The notes: generated from the sequence alone by a model not told the origin. 64,000 nt of DNA from Chrysomallon squamiferum (GCA_012295275.1 CM022677.1:6203322-6267321), one strand, 5' to 3'. Shown: positions 45,228 through 56,491, counted from the stretch's first letter. Translations and numbers: made by a program.

Positions 45228-46470
45228 CAGTAGTATGGTTGAAATAACAGTGACAGATAAGTAGTAATATCAGTAGTATGGTTGAAATAACAGTGACAGA
45301 TTAGTAGTAATATCAGTAGTATGGCTGAAATATTAGTAATATTAATGACAGATTAGTAGTAATAGCAGTAGTATGGCTGAAATAACAGTGGTAGATTAGT
45401 AGTAATAGTCAGTAGTATGGCTGAAATAACAGTGACAGATTAGTAGTAATATCAGTAGTATGGCTGAAATAACAGTAATAACAATAGTAGTGGCTGAAAT
45501 AACAGTGACAGATTAGTAGTAATAGCAGTAGTAATAGCAGTAGTAATAGCAGTGAAATGGCTGAAATAACAGTGGTATTAGTAGTAATATAGCAGTAGTA
45601 TGGCTGAAATAACAGTGGTAGATTAGTAATAATAGCGTAGTATGGCTGAAGTAACTGATAGATTAGTAACAATAGCGTAGTATGGCTGAAATAACAGTGG
45701 TAGATTAGTAGTAATAGCGTATGGCTGACTGTGACAGATTAGTAATAGCGTAGCTGATGGCTGAAATAACTGACAGATTAGTAATAATAGCGTAGTATGG
45801 CTGAAATAACTGATAGATTAGTAATAATAGCGTAAGTAACTGACATGGCTGATAGCGTAACTGTACTGACAGATAGTAATAATAGCAGTATGGCTGTAAT
45901 TGCTGAAGTAAAAGTGATTAGTAAAAGTGATTAGTAGTAATATCAGTAGTATCGCTGAATAACAATGGTAGATTAGTAACAATAGCAGTAGTATCGCTGA
46001 AGTAACAGTGACAAATTAGTAGTAATAGCAGTAATATTGCTGAAGTAACAGTGACAGATTAGCAGTAATATCGATAGTATATCACTGAAGTAACAGTGAC
46101 ATATCAGTAGTATCACTAAAGTAAGTAGTGATAATAGTAGTATCGCTGAAGTAACACTTGTAGATTAGTAGTAATATGAGTAGTATCACTGATGTAATAC
46201 AGGCAGATTAGTAGTAATAACAATAGTATTCACGCAGTAACAGTGACAGATTAGTAGTAATATCAAAAGTATCGATGAAGTAACTGACAGATTAATAGTA
46301 ATAGAAGTAGTATTGCTGAAGTAACAGTGACACATTAGTAGTACCAGAAGTAGTATTGCTGAAGTAACAGTGAGAGATTAGTAGTAATGGCGATAGTATC
46401 GATAAAGAAATGGCGGCAGATTAGTAGAAATAGCAGTAAATTAGTGGTAATATCAGTAATAATAACAGTA
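45228..46470. repeat. 43-bp minisatellite (CAGTAGTATGGCTGAAATAA...)
   Basis: About 28 increasingly degenerate units, 43 bp in the first (45228 to 45271), built on CAGTAGTATGGCTGAAATAA then CAGTGACAGATTAGTAGTAATAT. Later units vary in length and swap GGCTGAAATA for CGCTGAAGTA. Frames over it are repeat translations. Confidence 0.9.
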
Positions 46471-46489
46471 ATTTCAATACTGGATATGC

Positions 46490-47330
46490 ACTGTAGGAAA
46501 GTAAGAATCGTAAAATGCGAAAAAGAATAATAAACACCAAGCCTTGAAGGACAACACAGGTACAACAGCAGCGTCTCCAACGTTAACACTAATAATAAAG
46601 ATATATTAATAATATATTTTAATACAAGATGCGCACGCTCAGAAATAATAATACTAGGTGATAAAAAACAAAGAAGAACAACGAGAAGCACTCTAATAAC
46701 TACGTTAGGAACTATGCCGGTACGACGGCAACGACGGCGACATTAATAGAAATTACAATAATACAATTTAACACTCAGAAAGTAATGACTAATAAAAAGC
46801 GCAAAACAATAATGAGAATTACAGCAACAAAGCTAGGAACAAGGACAGCAACTATGGTGATATTAATAGAAATAGTAATAATACATTTTAGTATAGGATT
46901 TGAACGCAAGAAAAGTTGTTTGTAATTTTCATTACAGTTTATTAATCTTGAACTCGGTAGTCTCAGAAAATCAGTGCTGTGTTGGTTAAACAAGTGCACA
47001 TATCCCTTTTCATAGAACATGATTATTGTGAACACTCGTGTGAAAACAACTGTGATTTCTTCAAGTGAGGATAATGTAAATTCTCTTAACCCACTTGATC
47101 GCTGACTGTAAATCATAAAACAAAAGACCTGAATTGATATAAGGAACATGTTTTTATTAGTTTGCGTACATTTCAATACAAATATTGAGTCCTTTTTCAC
47201 ATTCGCAGTTTTCAAAAGGCACTTTACTTACACATTCATATTCACAAAATAAATTTAAATAAGATACGGTTACATTTTTATAGAGATAGATATGGACACA
47301 CAGACAGACACACGCACACACGCACATAAT
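46490..47330. other. Intergenic DNA, long minus-strand open frame
   Basis: A minus-strand frame of 146 codons (47215-46775) begins MKTANVKKDSIFVLKCTQTN. It has no recognisable domain; its last part overlaps the dispersed motif with GTACGACGGCAACGACGGCG (46.72 kb) and becomes Ile/Val-rich. I regard it as chance, but it is the longest ATG frame in the window outside simple repeats. Confidence 0.25.
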
Positions 47331-47339
47331 CACTTGCAG

Positions 47340-48230
47340 AAAATAATGAAATATATTTCATGTTCTGAAGAGTTTACAAAATAGAACCGTTAATTAGAAG
47401 GTAAGTACGTGGCTACATAGTAGCAAATAAAACGTTTAAGACAAATATATTCAGATATAATTAAATATATTTTGAAACAATTAAGTATATTTTGATATGA
47501 TTAAGTATATTTTGATATAATTAAATATATGTTGATATGATTAAATATATTTTAATATGTTTAAATAATTTTCATATGATTAAATATAAAAATGTCCATC
47601 TGAATCAAATAACATCTTTAAAAAATCCAACTATTTATTTTGGGACCTTTCCTCCTATGTGATAATGTGTTTTATTAACATGACATTCCGCGACACAAGT
47701 TACATCTCTCTCTCTAGATGAAATTACATAATTAATCTAAAATTCAGCTAGTATTTATCAAATTATGTAATTAAGAATATATCATTAATTTTTCTTAAAC
47801 ACATCTAAAAGTAAGTTAATAATCGAGAATGAAATTCCATATTTATTCTATAATATAACCGATAATCTCTAATTAATATAATGTTAAAATGCCATATAAA
47901 TAATAGAGACATGATAAAACAAGGGTCTTATTTTTGGGATAATATTATCAGTGCAAATAGCGATATTCTTTAGTTAACTGTGGTTTTGATAAAAGTTCAC
48001 GATTACTCATATAATTACATTATAAATAAATCATTATTATCATTATTATATACTTTTTTAAAAAGAAGTATTTAGTTTTTATCTCGACAGAAACAATACA
48101 CTAAGAATAAATCTGATCTATCTGATAAATTTACGAGGCCTAATAAAAAATGCGAAGTAATTTTTATATTCCGTTTTCAGAACAGTTCTAATGAAACTAA
48201 GAGAATAGCGTCAAACATATAGGAAGAGTG
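47340..48230. repeat. Dispersed duplicate R1, copy 2
   Basis: Counterpart of 17.38-18.20 kb: TAGAACCGTTAATTAGAAGG near 47.38 kb, the ATATTTTGATATGATTAA minisatellite at about 47.46-47.59 kb, and the AACAGTTCTAATGAAACTAA segment near 48.18 kb. Confidence 0.7.
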
Positions 48231-48239
48231 CGCTTTTAG

Positions 48240-48405
48240 AGAAAAATAAAAAATAAAAATATTAAGGTGTTATTACTGTTGTTGTTGTTGTTAAACAAAA
48301 GAAATATTGGAAGGTGTTCACTTCCAAGACAAAATAAAAAATAAAAGGTAGATCATTAGCATCCTCATAAAAATGTTTTAGACAGTCTACATGATTTATT
48401 TTAAT

Positions 48406-48456
<51 letters not shown>

Positions 48457-48893
48457 GAATACATTAATTAAATAATAATCTTCATCGATATTGCCTATAT
48501 TACCACTAAAAGTATATATATATATATATATATATCACACTCCACGTTCACACACAGGTACCTGCATTGTCACGAGATATATATATAATAAAAAAAAAAT
48601 ATTGCATCTTTGCGAAGGGGGACAACTGTAACAGAACATTTGATACAAGGTCATTCACAAGGTGATGTCTCGCCACATTTGACAGACTGAGCTAGTCCTG
48701 TACATGATTCAAAGTGGGACGAATGCACCCAGGTCCCTGTCCCCTACTTCATCATCACAGAATTTCAGAGAATGGATACTAGAGACTAGTGATAATGTGA
48801 ACCAACTGTCTGGTGTCAAGTGATGTGTCAGGCCTGTGTTAGAATGTTTTGAGAAACCTCTCAACAGTGGCAGGGTATGTTCTTTTATTAATT

Positions 48894-48935
<42 letters not shown>

Positions 48936-49100
48936 CATTTGTATATGACTGTTTGTGTGAGAGAGACATATTGCATGAATGATAATCAGCAAACAAAAAT
49001 GCATTTATCAGACAAAAGTTGATTAAAAAAAAAAAAAAAAAAAAAAAGTTTCATGTTCATGTTGGAATAGCTAAAATCTTTGTTTACCAATTAATGATAA
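48240..49100. other. Simple repeats and a GC-richer patch
   Basis: (AAT)n at about 48.41-48.46 kb, (TA)n at about 48.51-48.53 kb, (GT)n at about 48.90-48.93 kb and poly(A) at about 49.03-49.05 kb. Between them 48.65-48.88 kb is distinctly less AT-rich, with no open frame beyond a His-rich CA-repeat translation; it could be a dispersed repeat. Confidence 0.5.
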
Positions 49101-49113
49101 ATCTTTTATACAG

Positions 49114-49214
49114 GTAATTGCTGTATTATTCAGCTGCTGTCTAGAAAGGGAATTTATGTCATGGAGAAGGATGAATCAGATGTACAGACACTGCAGACTG
49201 CACAGTTCCAAGTT
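49114..49214 (+). CDS. Candidate exon, LRR gene copy B
   Basis: Acceptor TTTTATACAG and consensus donor GTT|GTAAGT bound 101 nt, open as NCCIIQLLSRKGIYVMEKDE and SDVQTLQTAQFQV. Both splice sites are good. Not itself an LRR; it could be an N-terminal helical part or belong to another transcript. Confidence 0.5.
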
Positions 49215-49942
49215 GTAAGTTTTTATCTTATTTTTATTTCTTAGAAAAAGTGAAATCAATTTTATAGTAACAACTCTTTACTGATCGTAAAATACCATAA
49301 TAATAATCATTTATTTGCTATTGTTTTTTTAATTAATTAAATTAATACCATTATCATCATTGTCATTATAATGATTATACAAAGTATATAAAAAAATATC
49401 CCGCACCCCTTTGTGTCTGAATAATCCAGTAACTGGTACCAGTACAATTTAAATTTTAATAATAACAGAAACATTAGCTATTTATTTATAACAGTTTATT
49501 ATTTTTATATTTTTTTTATGTTGCTATTAAGAGTTTTGAAAAAATGAATTAAAGAATCAATTGACCATCTCTGCTTACTGTTGTTCAGAATTGACAAATA
49601 CTCTTTGGGATTTGAAGTTTTTAGTATTTTCATTTTTTGTTTAATAGATGTTCTATATTCCCTAACAGCTCTATTTAGTGGCCAAACAAACCCAAAAAAT
49701 AATGAAGGTGTAAACTTGTATTGTCAATATGTTTGTTTTCTGAAAATTATTATTATTAGTGATTTTTTAGAACCAGTATTATTCTGATAACTTGTTTGTG
49801 TCTTTTAAATAGTTACCAATGATTTGGATAAATATTTGTATTTATATTCACTTAATATTTTCTATTAATTTCAAGGTCTGCCCTCTTTGTTTATATATAT
49901 ATATAATTTTTTTCTTTCTATTTTTCTTTTTTATTTCCACAG

Positions 49943-50109
49943 ATGTGAAAAAGAAACAGCAGTTGGCAACAACAACACCAGTAAAACCATTAGACTGAGA
50001 CAAACTGACACCACCACACCAACCACTGAAAACTCAAACTCAAACTGCGCCAAGAAACATCCAGACACACTAGAAAAGAAACCACAAACGCCACCACCCA
50101 TTGCCAGAG
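49943..50109 (+). CDS. Candidate exon, Thr/Asn/Pro-rich linker, copy B
   Basis: Acceptor TTTATTTCCACAG and donor CCAGAG|GTATTT bound an open stretch reading CEKETAVGNNNTSKTIRLRQ, then a Thr/Pro/Asn-rich stretch and HPDTLEKKPQTPPPIARG. The low-complexity, proline-rich composition is that of a disordered linker before the repeat domain. This exon is deleted in copy A. Confidence 0.5.
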
Positions 50110-50174
50110 GTATTTTGGTAAAAAATAATGTCTAAGAAAGAAAGGGAACAGAAAATGTTTGATCATGTGATTCA

Positions 50175-50300
50175 ATGACTAATCTTCTTGTGAAACTGGA
50201 GTTTTTGTTGAAAGCAGCCAGACCAAGACTTAAACTGCCACAAGCTTTAACACCAACATTTCCACTTAGTCACATTTTAAAACCTTTAAAAAATATTCAG
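50175..50300 (+). CDS. Exon leading into the LRR domain, copy B
   Basis: The frame MTNLLVKLEFLLKAARPRLK, then LPQALTPTFPLSHILKPLKN and IQ, ends exactly at donor ATTCAG|GTAAAT and joins the next exon in phase 0. The 5' boundary is uncertain; the frame is open back to a TGA near 50.16 kb and no good acceptor is seen. LSHILKPLKNIQVLNLSGN across the junction reads as a complete LRR start. Deleted in copy A except for the final splice junction. Confidence 0.55.
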
Positions 50301-50994
50301 GTAAATATGTCTGTAAATATGTCTTAGTCTATCTGTCTGTTTCTCTTTCTGCCTACCTCCCTATTTATTTATTTTATTTCTATCTCTGCTTTTCAGTTTG
50401 TCTGTATTTCTTTCCTAGAAAATGTACAGATAAATATGTTTATCTTTCTTACTTATCTGTTTTTCTGTCTCTATCTTTATGTATCATTTCTTATTTGTTC
50501 CTAATAATCATGTTTTTAGTTTTCTTTCTTTTTTCTTCCTTTCTTTTTTTTATGTTTTTTTAAAGTTATTTTGAAAGTTGTAATATTTTGAAGTATGACA
50601 AAGAAAGAAAATATTATCTTTCTGTAAGTTCTCTTTTGTTAGTTCTGAACATAAATAGCTTTAGAATCAGTAATTTAAATAATTTTAAATTTATTTATAG
50701 TTTTAATTTATAAAAATGCTCTTAAAACAAGTTTTAGTAGAAAGTTGATTATTTTTAGTTTATTTATTTTTATTTAATTATTAATCTTTCTGACTATCTT
50801 CTGTCTATCTATTTGATGTATGTATCTATCTATTTATCATTTATTTATTTTCTTATTATTTTTAATTTATTTAAAATATAATCATACTGAATTACATAAT
50901 ATTCACATTAATTATTAACCTTTTCATTATTTTATGTAAAATTACAACCTACTGAATAATTTAGTGTTGTGTATTTTCATTATTTTTTAACTAG

Positions 50995-51114
50995 GTTTTA
51001 AATTTATCAGGAAACAGTTCTGGACCTGAGGCTTTCCAAGCTGTGTTTTTGGCAATGTGTTCTAACACAACAGTGATCTTCCTTAGCCTCAACATAACAG
51101 ACACTGAGAGTGCT
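50995..51114 (+). CDS. LRR exon, copy B
   Basis: Acceptor TTTTTTAACTAG and donor GCT|GTGAGT bound exactly 40 open codons: VLNLSGNSSGPEAFQAVFLA, then MCSNTTVIFLSLNITDTESA. The pattern L-x-L-S-G-N plus a helix of about 28 residues per repeat is ribonuclease-inhibitor-like LRR. Phase 0 at both ends. Copy A retains a broken version at 31.58 kb. Confidence 0.7.
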
Positions 51115-51150
51115 GTGAGTAATCTTAATTATAACTGTTATAAAATCTTT

Positions 51151-51186
<36 letters not shown>

Positions 51187-51199
51187 CATAATGACAACA

Positions 51200-51545
51200 A
51201 TATTACAGACTATTACTACTACTACTGTTGCTTTCCTAATACTAGAAACTATTACCACTATTACTACAACTAGTACTGTTACTACTAATACTACAATTAT
51301 TACCACTATTACTGCTACTAGTACGATTACCACTAATACTACAACTACTACCATTGTTACTACTCTATTATTAATACTTCAATTATTACTACTCCTGGTA
51401 CTATTAGCACTAATACTACAACTACAAATTCTGCTGCTACTGTTACTAATATAATTACTACTACTACTACTACTACTACTACTGCTGCTACTGCTTCTAC
51501 TAGTTCTACTACTGGTATTACTACATCTGCTGTTACTACTGTTAA
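51200..51545. repeat. Degenerate ACT/TAC triplet region
   Basis: Follows (AAT)n at about 51.16-51.19 kb in an intron. Thr/Ile/Leu-rich frames on both strands come from the repeat. Confidence 0.8.
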
Positions 51546-51654
51546 AACATTATGATGTCCTCTACTAACTACATTTTAATAATAAATAAATGTTAACAAT
51601 TTGTATTAACAGTTTTTACTGCTAATATACACAACCTGAGTGTTTTGTTTCTAG

Positions 51655-51783
51655 CACTGTGTAGTCAAAATGTTGTTGGTAAACAGGAATATTTGGATGT
51701 GTTGAGTAATTCTCTAGGAAATGATTACTTCTCTCACTGTGTCAGTCCAGCTCTTAAAGAAAACACAAAACTTAAAACTCTCG
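51655..51783 (+). CDS. LRR exon, copy B
   Basis: A strong acceptor TGTTTTGTTTCTAG opens LCSQNVVGKQEYLDVLSNSL, then GNDYFSHCVSPALKENTKLKTL. ALKENTKLKTL is the typical helix-to-strand step of an RI-type LRR. The frame also stays open upstream to about 51.61 kb. The 3' junction (CTCG|GTTTTC) is a weak donor but joins the next exon in phase. The 5' phase does not match the preceding exon as drawn, so one boundary may be wrong or a small exon is missing. Confidence 0.5.
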
Positions 51784-51942
51784 GTTTTCTTTTTCTTATT
51801 TTTTTAATCATGTCATTTTATTCACTTTTCTTTATCTGCCACTATTTTACTTTTCATAATAATTTCTCTATAATTTCAGAGCTACTGATATTTACTGTGA
51901 TATTACATTTATTTATTTATTTATTTATTTATTTATTTTCAG

Positions 51943-52402
51943 AGCTATGTGTAGGCTCCACTGATTTGAAACTCCTCTCATTGACTCTAGTAGAAAACAC
52001 TGGACTCACAGAACTAGATCTGTCTAGTAATGGATTATCTGATAAAACTGCTCTCACTAAACACTGGACTCACAGAACTAGATCTGTCTAGTAATGGATT
52101 ATCTGATAAAACTGCTCTCACTAAACACTGGACTCACAGAACTAGATCTGTCTAGTAATGGATTATCTGATAAAACTGCTCTCACTAAACACTGGACTCA
52201 CAGAACTAGATCTGTCTAGTAATGGATTATCTGATAAAACTGCTCTCACTAAACACTGGACTCACAGAACTAGATCTGTCTAGTAATGGATTATCTGATA
52301 AAACTGCTCTCACTAAACACTGGACTCACAGAACTAGATCTGACTAGTAATGGATTATCTGATAAAACTGCTCTCACTAAAGGACTGGCTGCTGCTTTAA
52401 GG
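51943..52402 (+). CDS. LRR exon carrying six 64-bp repeats (frame broken)
   Basis: Acceptor TTTATTTTCAG opens LCVGSTDLKLLSLTLVENTG, then LTELDLSSNGLSDKTALTK, a clear RI-type LRR. From 52001 a 64-bp unit is repeated (starts 52001, 52065, 52129, 52193, 52257, 52321). As 64 is not a multiple of 3, each copy shifts frame by one; the LRR frame meets TAG in the second copy. The sixth copy resumes the LRR frame as TGLTELDLTSNGLSDKTALT then KGLAAALR up to donor AGG|GTGAGA. A single unit would give an intact exon. Confidence 0.65.
51995..52384 (+). repeat. 64-bp tandem array inside an exon
   Basis: Six nearly identical units of TGGACTCACAGAACTAGATC through CTCTCACTAAACAC. The only difference noticed is one base in the last unit (GATCTGACTAG instead of GATCTGTCTAG). 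Near-identity implies recent expansion. Confidence 0.95.
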
Positions 52403-52569
52403 GTGAGAGGAAGTTTCACAACTTAAACAGTTTGCTGTGTTCACATGAAAAGTGTAATAGTAAATAATGGTGAAAGTGGTACTAGTAGTTGATGATAAAC
52501 AATTACATTAGTTGTTATAACAACAACATCAACAGTATCTGCATTAACATAATTCATCTATCTCTCTAT

Positions 52570-53102
52570 ATGTATATGTATATGTGTGTGTTGTGTGTGT
52601 GTTGTGTTGTGTTGTGTTGTGTGTTATGTTAATGTATATGTGAAATTGTGTATTGTGCAGATATGTGTGTTCCTACATGGATATCTGTATAATCTTTAAC
52701 AATATATGTGTGTCTTCCTCTAAGTCTGTATATAACATTTTAATATTAGTTTAATTTCATTAATATTATTCATTTTTATTAATAGAAGCCAGGATGTGTG
52801 TTATTTTCTGTATGTGTCAGTCAGTATAATATGAGTGACGGTCTAAAGATTTAAGCACTGCAGTCACAGAACATTTTTTCTTTCACTGAACTTAATATCA
52901 GCAGCAATCAGGTGGGTGTCAGTAACTAGTCAATCAGATCTCAGCCAGTGATAATTCCAGCTACTCAGATAATGAGGGGGTGTGTGTGTGAGTGTGAGAG
53001 AGAGAGTGTATCAGCAATAGAGATAATTGTTACTACTCAGGTAATGTGTGTGTAAGTGAGTGTGTGTATCAGCAACAGTGGTAATTGCTAGAACTCAGAT
53101 AA

Positions 53103-53137
<35 letters not shown>

Positions 53138-53503
53138 CTGTGATAATTGCTAGAACTCAGATAACTGTGATAATTGCTAGAACTCAGATAATAATGTGTG
53201 CATGTGAGAGTATATCAGCAACAGTGATAATTACTACTACTCAGATAATAGTGTGTGTGCATGTGTGCGAGCATGAGTGTATCAGAAATAGTCATAATTG
53301 TACTATATGTGTGTGTGTGTGTGCATATCAGCAACTGTGATAATTACTACTACTCAGATAATAGTGTGTGTGCGTGAGTATCAGCAATAGTGATAATTGC
53401 TACTATTTTGATGATAGTGTGAGTTCTTGTGTTTGTGTGTGTGCCTGTTTTTGTGTGAGTGTGTGTTTATCAGCAATAGTGATTATCGCTAGTACTCAGA
53501 TAA

Positions 53504-53543
<40 letters not shown>

Positions 53544-53550
53544 TAAGAAA
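52570..53550. repeat. GT-rich minisatellite with CTACTCAGATAATAGTGTG units
   Basis: GTGTT repeats at about 52.58-52.63 kb, then about eight units at 52.98-53.55 kb combining (GT)n, ATCAGCAATAGTGATAATTG and CTACTACTCAGATAATAGTG. The same unit occurs in copy A at 32.13-32.24 kb. Confidence 0.8.
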
Positions 53551-53657
53551 TATTTGGTTATCAGTTTATATGGTTAAATGCTTTGTAGAAAATACTCAGG
53601 CCTGTATTATTTAAATTTAAGATTGAAACTGACTGTGCCCTTTGTCTTTGTTTCAAG

Positions 53658-53706
53658 GGACACAACTCTGAATTAAAGAGCTTGAATATTGGTGGAAACT
53701 CATTAG
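53658..53706 (+). CDS. LRR exon, copy B
   Basis: Acceptor TTTGTTTCAAG and donor TTAG|GTAATA bound 49 nt reading GHNSELKSLNIGGNSLG, the strand-and-turn half of an LRR that completes the KGLAAALR end of the previous exon in phase. Confidence 0.6.
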
Positions 53707-53719
53707 GTAATAAATTGTA

Positions 53720-54520
53720 TTTTGCATAGTTAGTTCTTAATAAAAAATAATAAAATAGAAGCTTGCATATTGTTTGAGATTTATATTATTTATTTTTGTT
53801 ACTATACACACACACACACAGAGCACGTGTCTTACAACATTGTCTTTGTTTTAAATACATTTTAACTTCATTTTAAATACACACAGGATTCATTATTGTA
53901 ACTATTAGCTGAATGCACAGGATAATTGTGGTTTATTTATTCATTAGTGGCAAAATTAAATTATATTAAAGTGGCAGGAAAGAATGTTACAATCAAATAT
54001 TTTAATTAATCAAATATTTTATTATGAATGATGTAACTATAACGGTTGTTAAAGGTTAATTAAAGATTGTAAGAATAATTTCAAATGTACTTTCATCATG
54101 TGATATTTCAAGTAGAAACAGTATTAGAAGACCATTTTCTTACGGTCTAATACTATATAGGTGTAAAATGTTTATTTACTTAATATTCCTGGCAGTCATC
54201 TTAAACTGGACTAAAATATTAAAACAGTGTAAATATCAAATTTTAACAAATTAATAGAATTATTCAATTATATTAAAACATATTTTACTGAAGTATTGCT
54301 CTTTTAATCCTTTTATTTCAAATTTTAAAAATAATATTAAACTGATTGAAATTAAGAATGGAAAATCATTTAATACATTTTTTCATTATTAAAATTGGAT
54401 GGAAAAAATAAAAATGTGGACTAAAATTTTTCTTGCTAAGACAGTGAAATGCAGTTAGAGCCGACAACAAAAATAATACTAGCACTTTATTTTATGTTTT
54501 GTTTATTAATGAATATTATA
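53720..54520. other. Last intron of copy B, AT-rich
   Basis: A short (AC)n at about 53.81-53.82 kb. Nothing else seen. Confidence 0.4.
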
Positions 54521-54531
54521 TTTTGTTGTAG

Positions 54532-54699
54532 GATCCTAGACAACAGATTCAAGCTGCCTCAGCCAGCACTTCAGTTGAAAATGTTGTAAGACACATTTTC
54601 AGAAAAGGTTCACTAGATCACCAGAATGCTTTTACATCACAGTCTTCCCTGTCCAGAGAAAACTCAACACTTTCAAGAGAAAATCTGTCTGAAATGTAA
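54532..54699 (+). CDS. Putative terminal exon, Ser-rich tail, copy B
   Basis: After acceptor TTTTGTTGTAG the frame reads DPRQQIQAASASTSVENVVR, then HIFRKGSLDHQNAFTSQSSL and SRENSTLSRENLSEM to TAA 54697-54699. The patch is GC-richer than its flanks and has no stop for 55 codons, supporting coding. The phase left by the 53.7 kb exon would instead meet TAG here; an alternative acceptor eight bases on (CCTAG|ACAACAG) keeps phase but gives only a short tail. A missing exon or pseudogene status would explain this. Confidence 0.5.
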   Translation, partial: DPRQQIQAASASTSVENVVRHIFRKGSLDHQNAFTSQSSLSRENSTLSRENLSEM

Positions 54700-54879
54700 T
54701 TTGTAACTCAGTGATCTCCAAGAGACTGCATTGTCAATGTGATCAGAACATCCAGTGTACACATTGTACTTCATAGCAGCTTGCTCTGTTTTTATCATTG
54801 ATACGTGCTTGGTTATTCTAAATAAGCTAAAATTAATGTGATAGTGCATAGAGGTGTTAATTTTTATAATGATCTTATT

Positions 54880-55320
54880 TTTATATTATTTAATTCAGGG
54901 GAAATTCAAGGTTTTGCAGGGGTAAAAAATGAGTTTAAATATATTTAAAATTATGTAATCATTGTGTACATATTTCTAAAATTGTTTAATTAGGGGTAAT
55001 TAGATTTTTTATAAAAAAAAAAATGAAATCTAGAATTTTTTATAAAAACAAAATCCATTTTTTCTTTATATTATTTAAATCAGGGGAAATCAACGGTTTA
55101 GGAGTAATTAATGTAAATATAATTGAATATTATGTAATTAGGGGTAATTATAACTTTGCGTAAAAAACCCCAAATAATTTGTTTTTCTTTATAAAACAAA
55201 AAAGGGTTGTGGGTAATTCAAGGGTTTGTTGTGGGTAATTAGTGTAAATATAATTTACTAATTAGAGGTAATTTGAATTTTTTAATAAAAAAAAAAAAAA
55301 AAAATAATATATATATTTTT
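54880..55320. repeat. Degenerate tandem of about 110-180 bp, GGGGTAATT motif
   Basis: Three to four diverged units each contain TTCAGGGGAAATTCAAGG or a variant, ATTAGGGGTAATTA and a poly(A)-rich segment. They lie just downstream of LRR copy B. Confidence 0.65.
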
Positions 55321-55915
55321 AATGTAAACTGTTAATTAAATTGAACTTTTGATTGCATTAACCATGACTTTGCTGTTTTTAATTAGAAGAAACATGATGA
55401 TCTTCAAGTTGAAATTACTTAAAAACCTGTCTAGATAATAAAACTTAAATATTCAGTTATTTTTGTTTAGACATTTCTGCCAGTTTTTATAATTTGCCTT
55501 TCCCATTTTAGAATTATTTCAATAAGGAATCTTTAAAAAAAAAAAAAAATAAAAAAAAAAAAAAAAAAAATAATATTAATCTCTTTAAAAAATTAAGTAC
55601 AATTTTGTATTTAATATGTTTCCAACCAGAACGAAAATTAAAGCTGGTTTGTTTGTTATTATTTCTTAATTAATTACTGTAAAATTCCTATTTTGCAGAA
55701 AACTTTTTTTTTCGATTTGTCCCTTGAGTAAAAACAATGAATTTTTCTATATACACTATAAATCTCGAGCTTTTCTAACAATGCATTATAATAATGAATT
55801 AATGTGACATATGTCTTTAAGATTTTTTATCATGAACCCATTTCACTTTTATTTGATGTCATAGATTGTCATAATGAAGCCATAATCAAGCAAATTAAAT
55901 TTTAAATCTTTTAAA

Positions 55916-55964
<49 letters not shown>

Positions 55965-56430
55965 GACATAGATAATTTCATTTTCATTTTCTTTAAAATA
56001 AAAATTACTGCAAATCTGTTTTAAAAAATACTTGGTTTTAATAGTGCTAAAATTATTTTTTTAATCTGATTAATTTCAGCTATTTTCAAGTATCTTTCAA
56101 TGTTAATACAACAATTTAAAATCGGGACAATAATATAATAATAAATCATTAAAATAATCCAATTAATAATTCTGTTTTTTATCTCTATTTTTATATCATT
56201 TTTCTGTGTTTTTTGTGAAAGATAACAACAAACAAAACACTTGGAACTTGTATTTATTTTTACATAAACAAGGACACTGTCTTTCACATGCAGCAGTTAT
56301 TTGACAATGAACACATTAACTCTTTCTCACAGATAACATGTATGTACCAACTCATCCTTTCACATTCACATCTGTCTCTCTATGTCTGCATCTATTTCTC
56401 CTCTGGAAACATACAAAACACAAATTTCCT
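55320..56430. other. AT-rich intergenic DNA
   Basis: Poly(A)-rich run at about 55.53-55.57 kb and (ATT)n at about 55.92-55.96 kb. An AATAAA near 55.44 kb could serve as a distant polyadenylation signal for LRR copy B. No gene seen. Confidence 0.45.
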
Positions 56431-56431
56431 T

Positions 56432-56433
<2 letters not shown>

Positions 56434-56490
<57 letters not shown>
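56434..56490. repeat. (CA)n microsatellite
   Basis: About 28 uninterrupted CA units. Frames crossing it on both strands (poly-His/Thr, poly-Cys/Val) are artefacts. Confidence 0.95.

Positions 56491-56491
<1 letters not shown>

Noticed and set aside
46335-46691. Minus-strand frame of 118 codons with hydrophobic segments
   Set aside because: Its second half is the translated 43-bp minisatellite and there are no flanking splice or promoter signals.
51007-51354. Minus-strand Val/Ile-rich 115-codon frame
   Set aside because: Antisense to the LRR exon and a triplet repeat.
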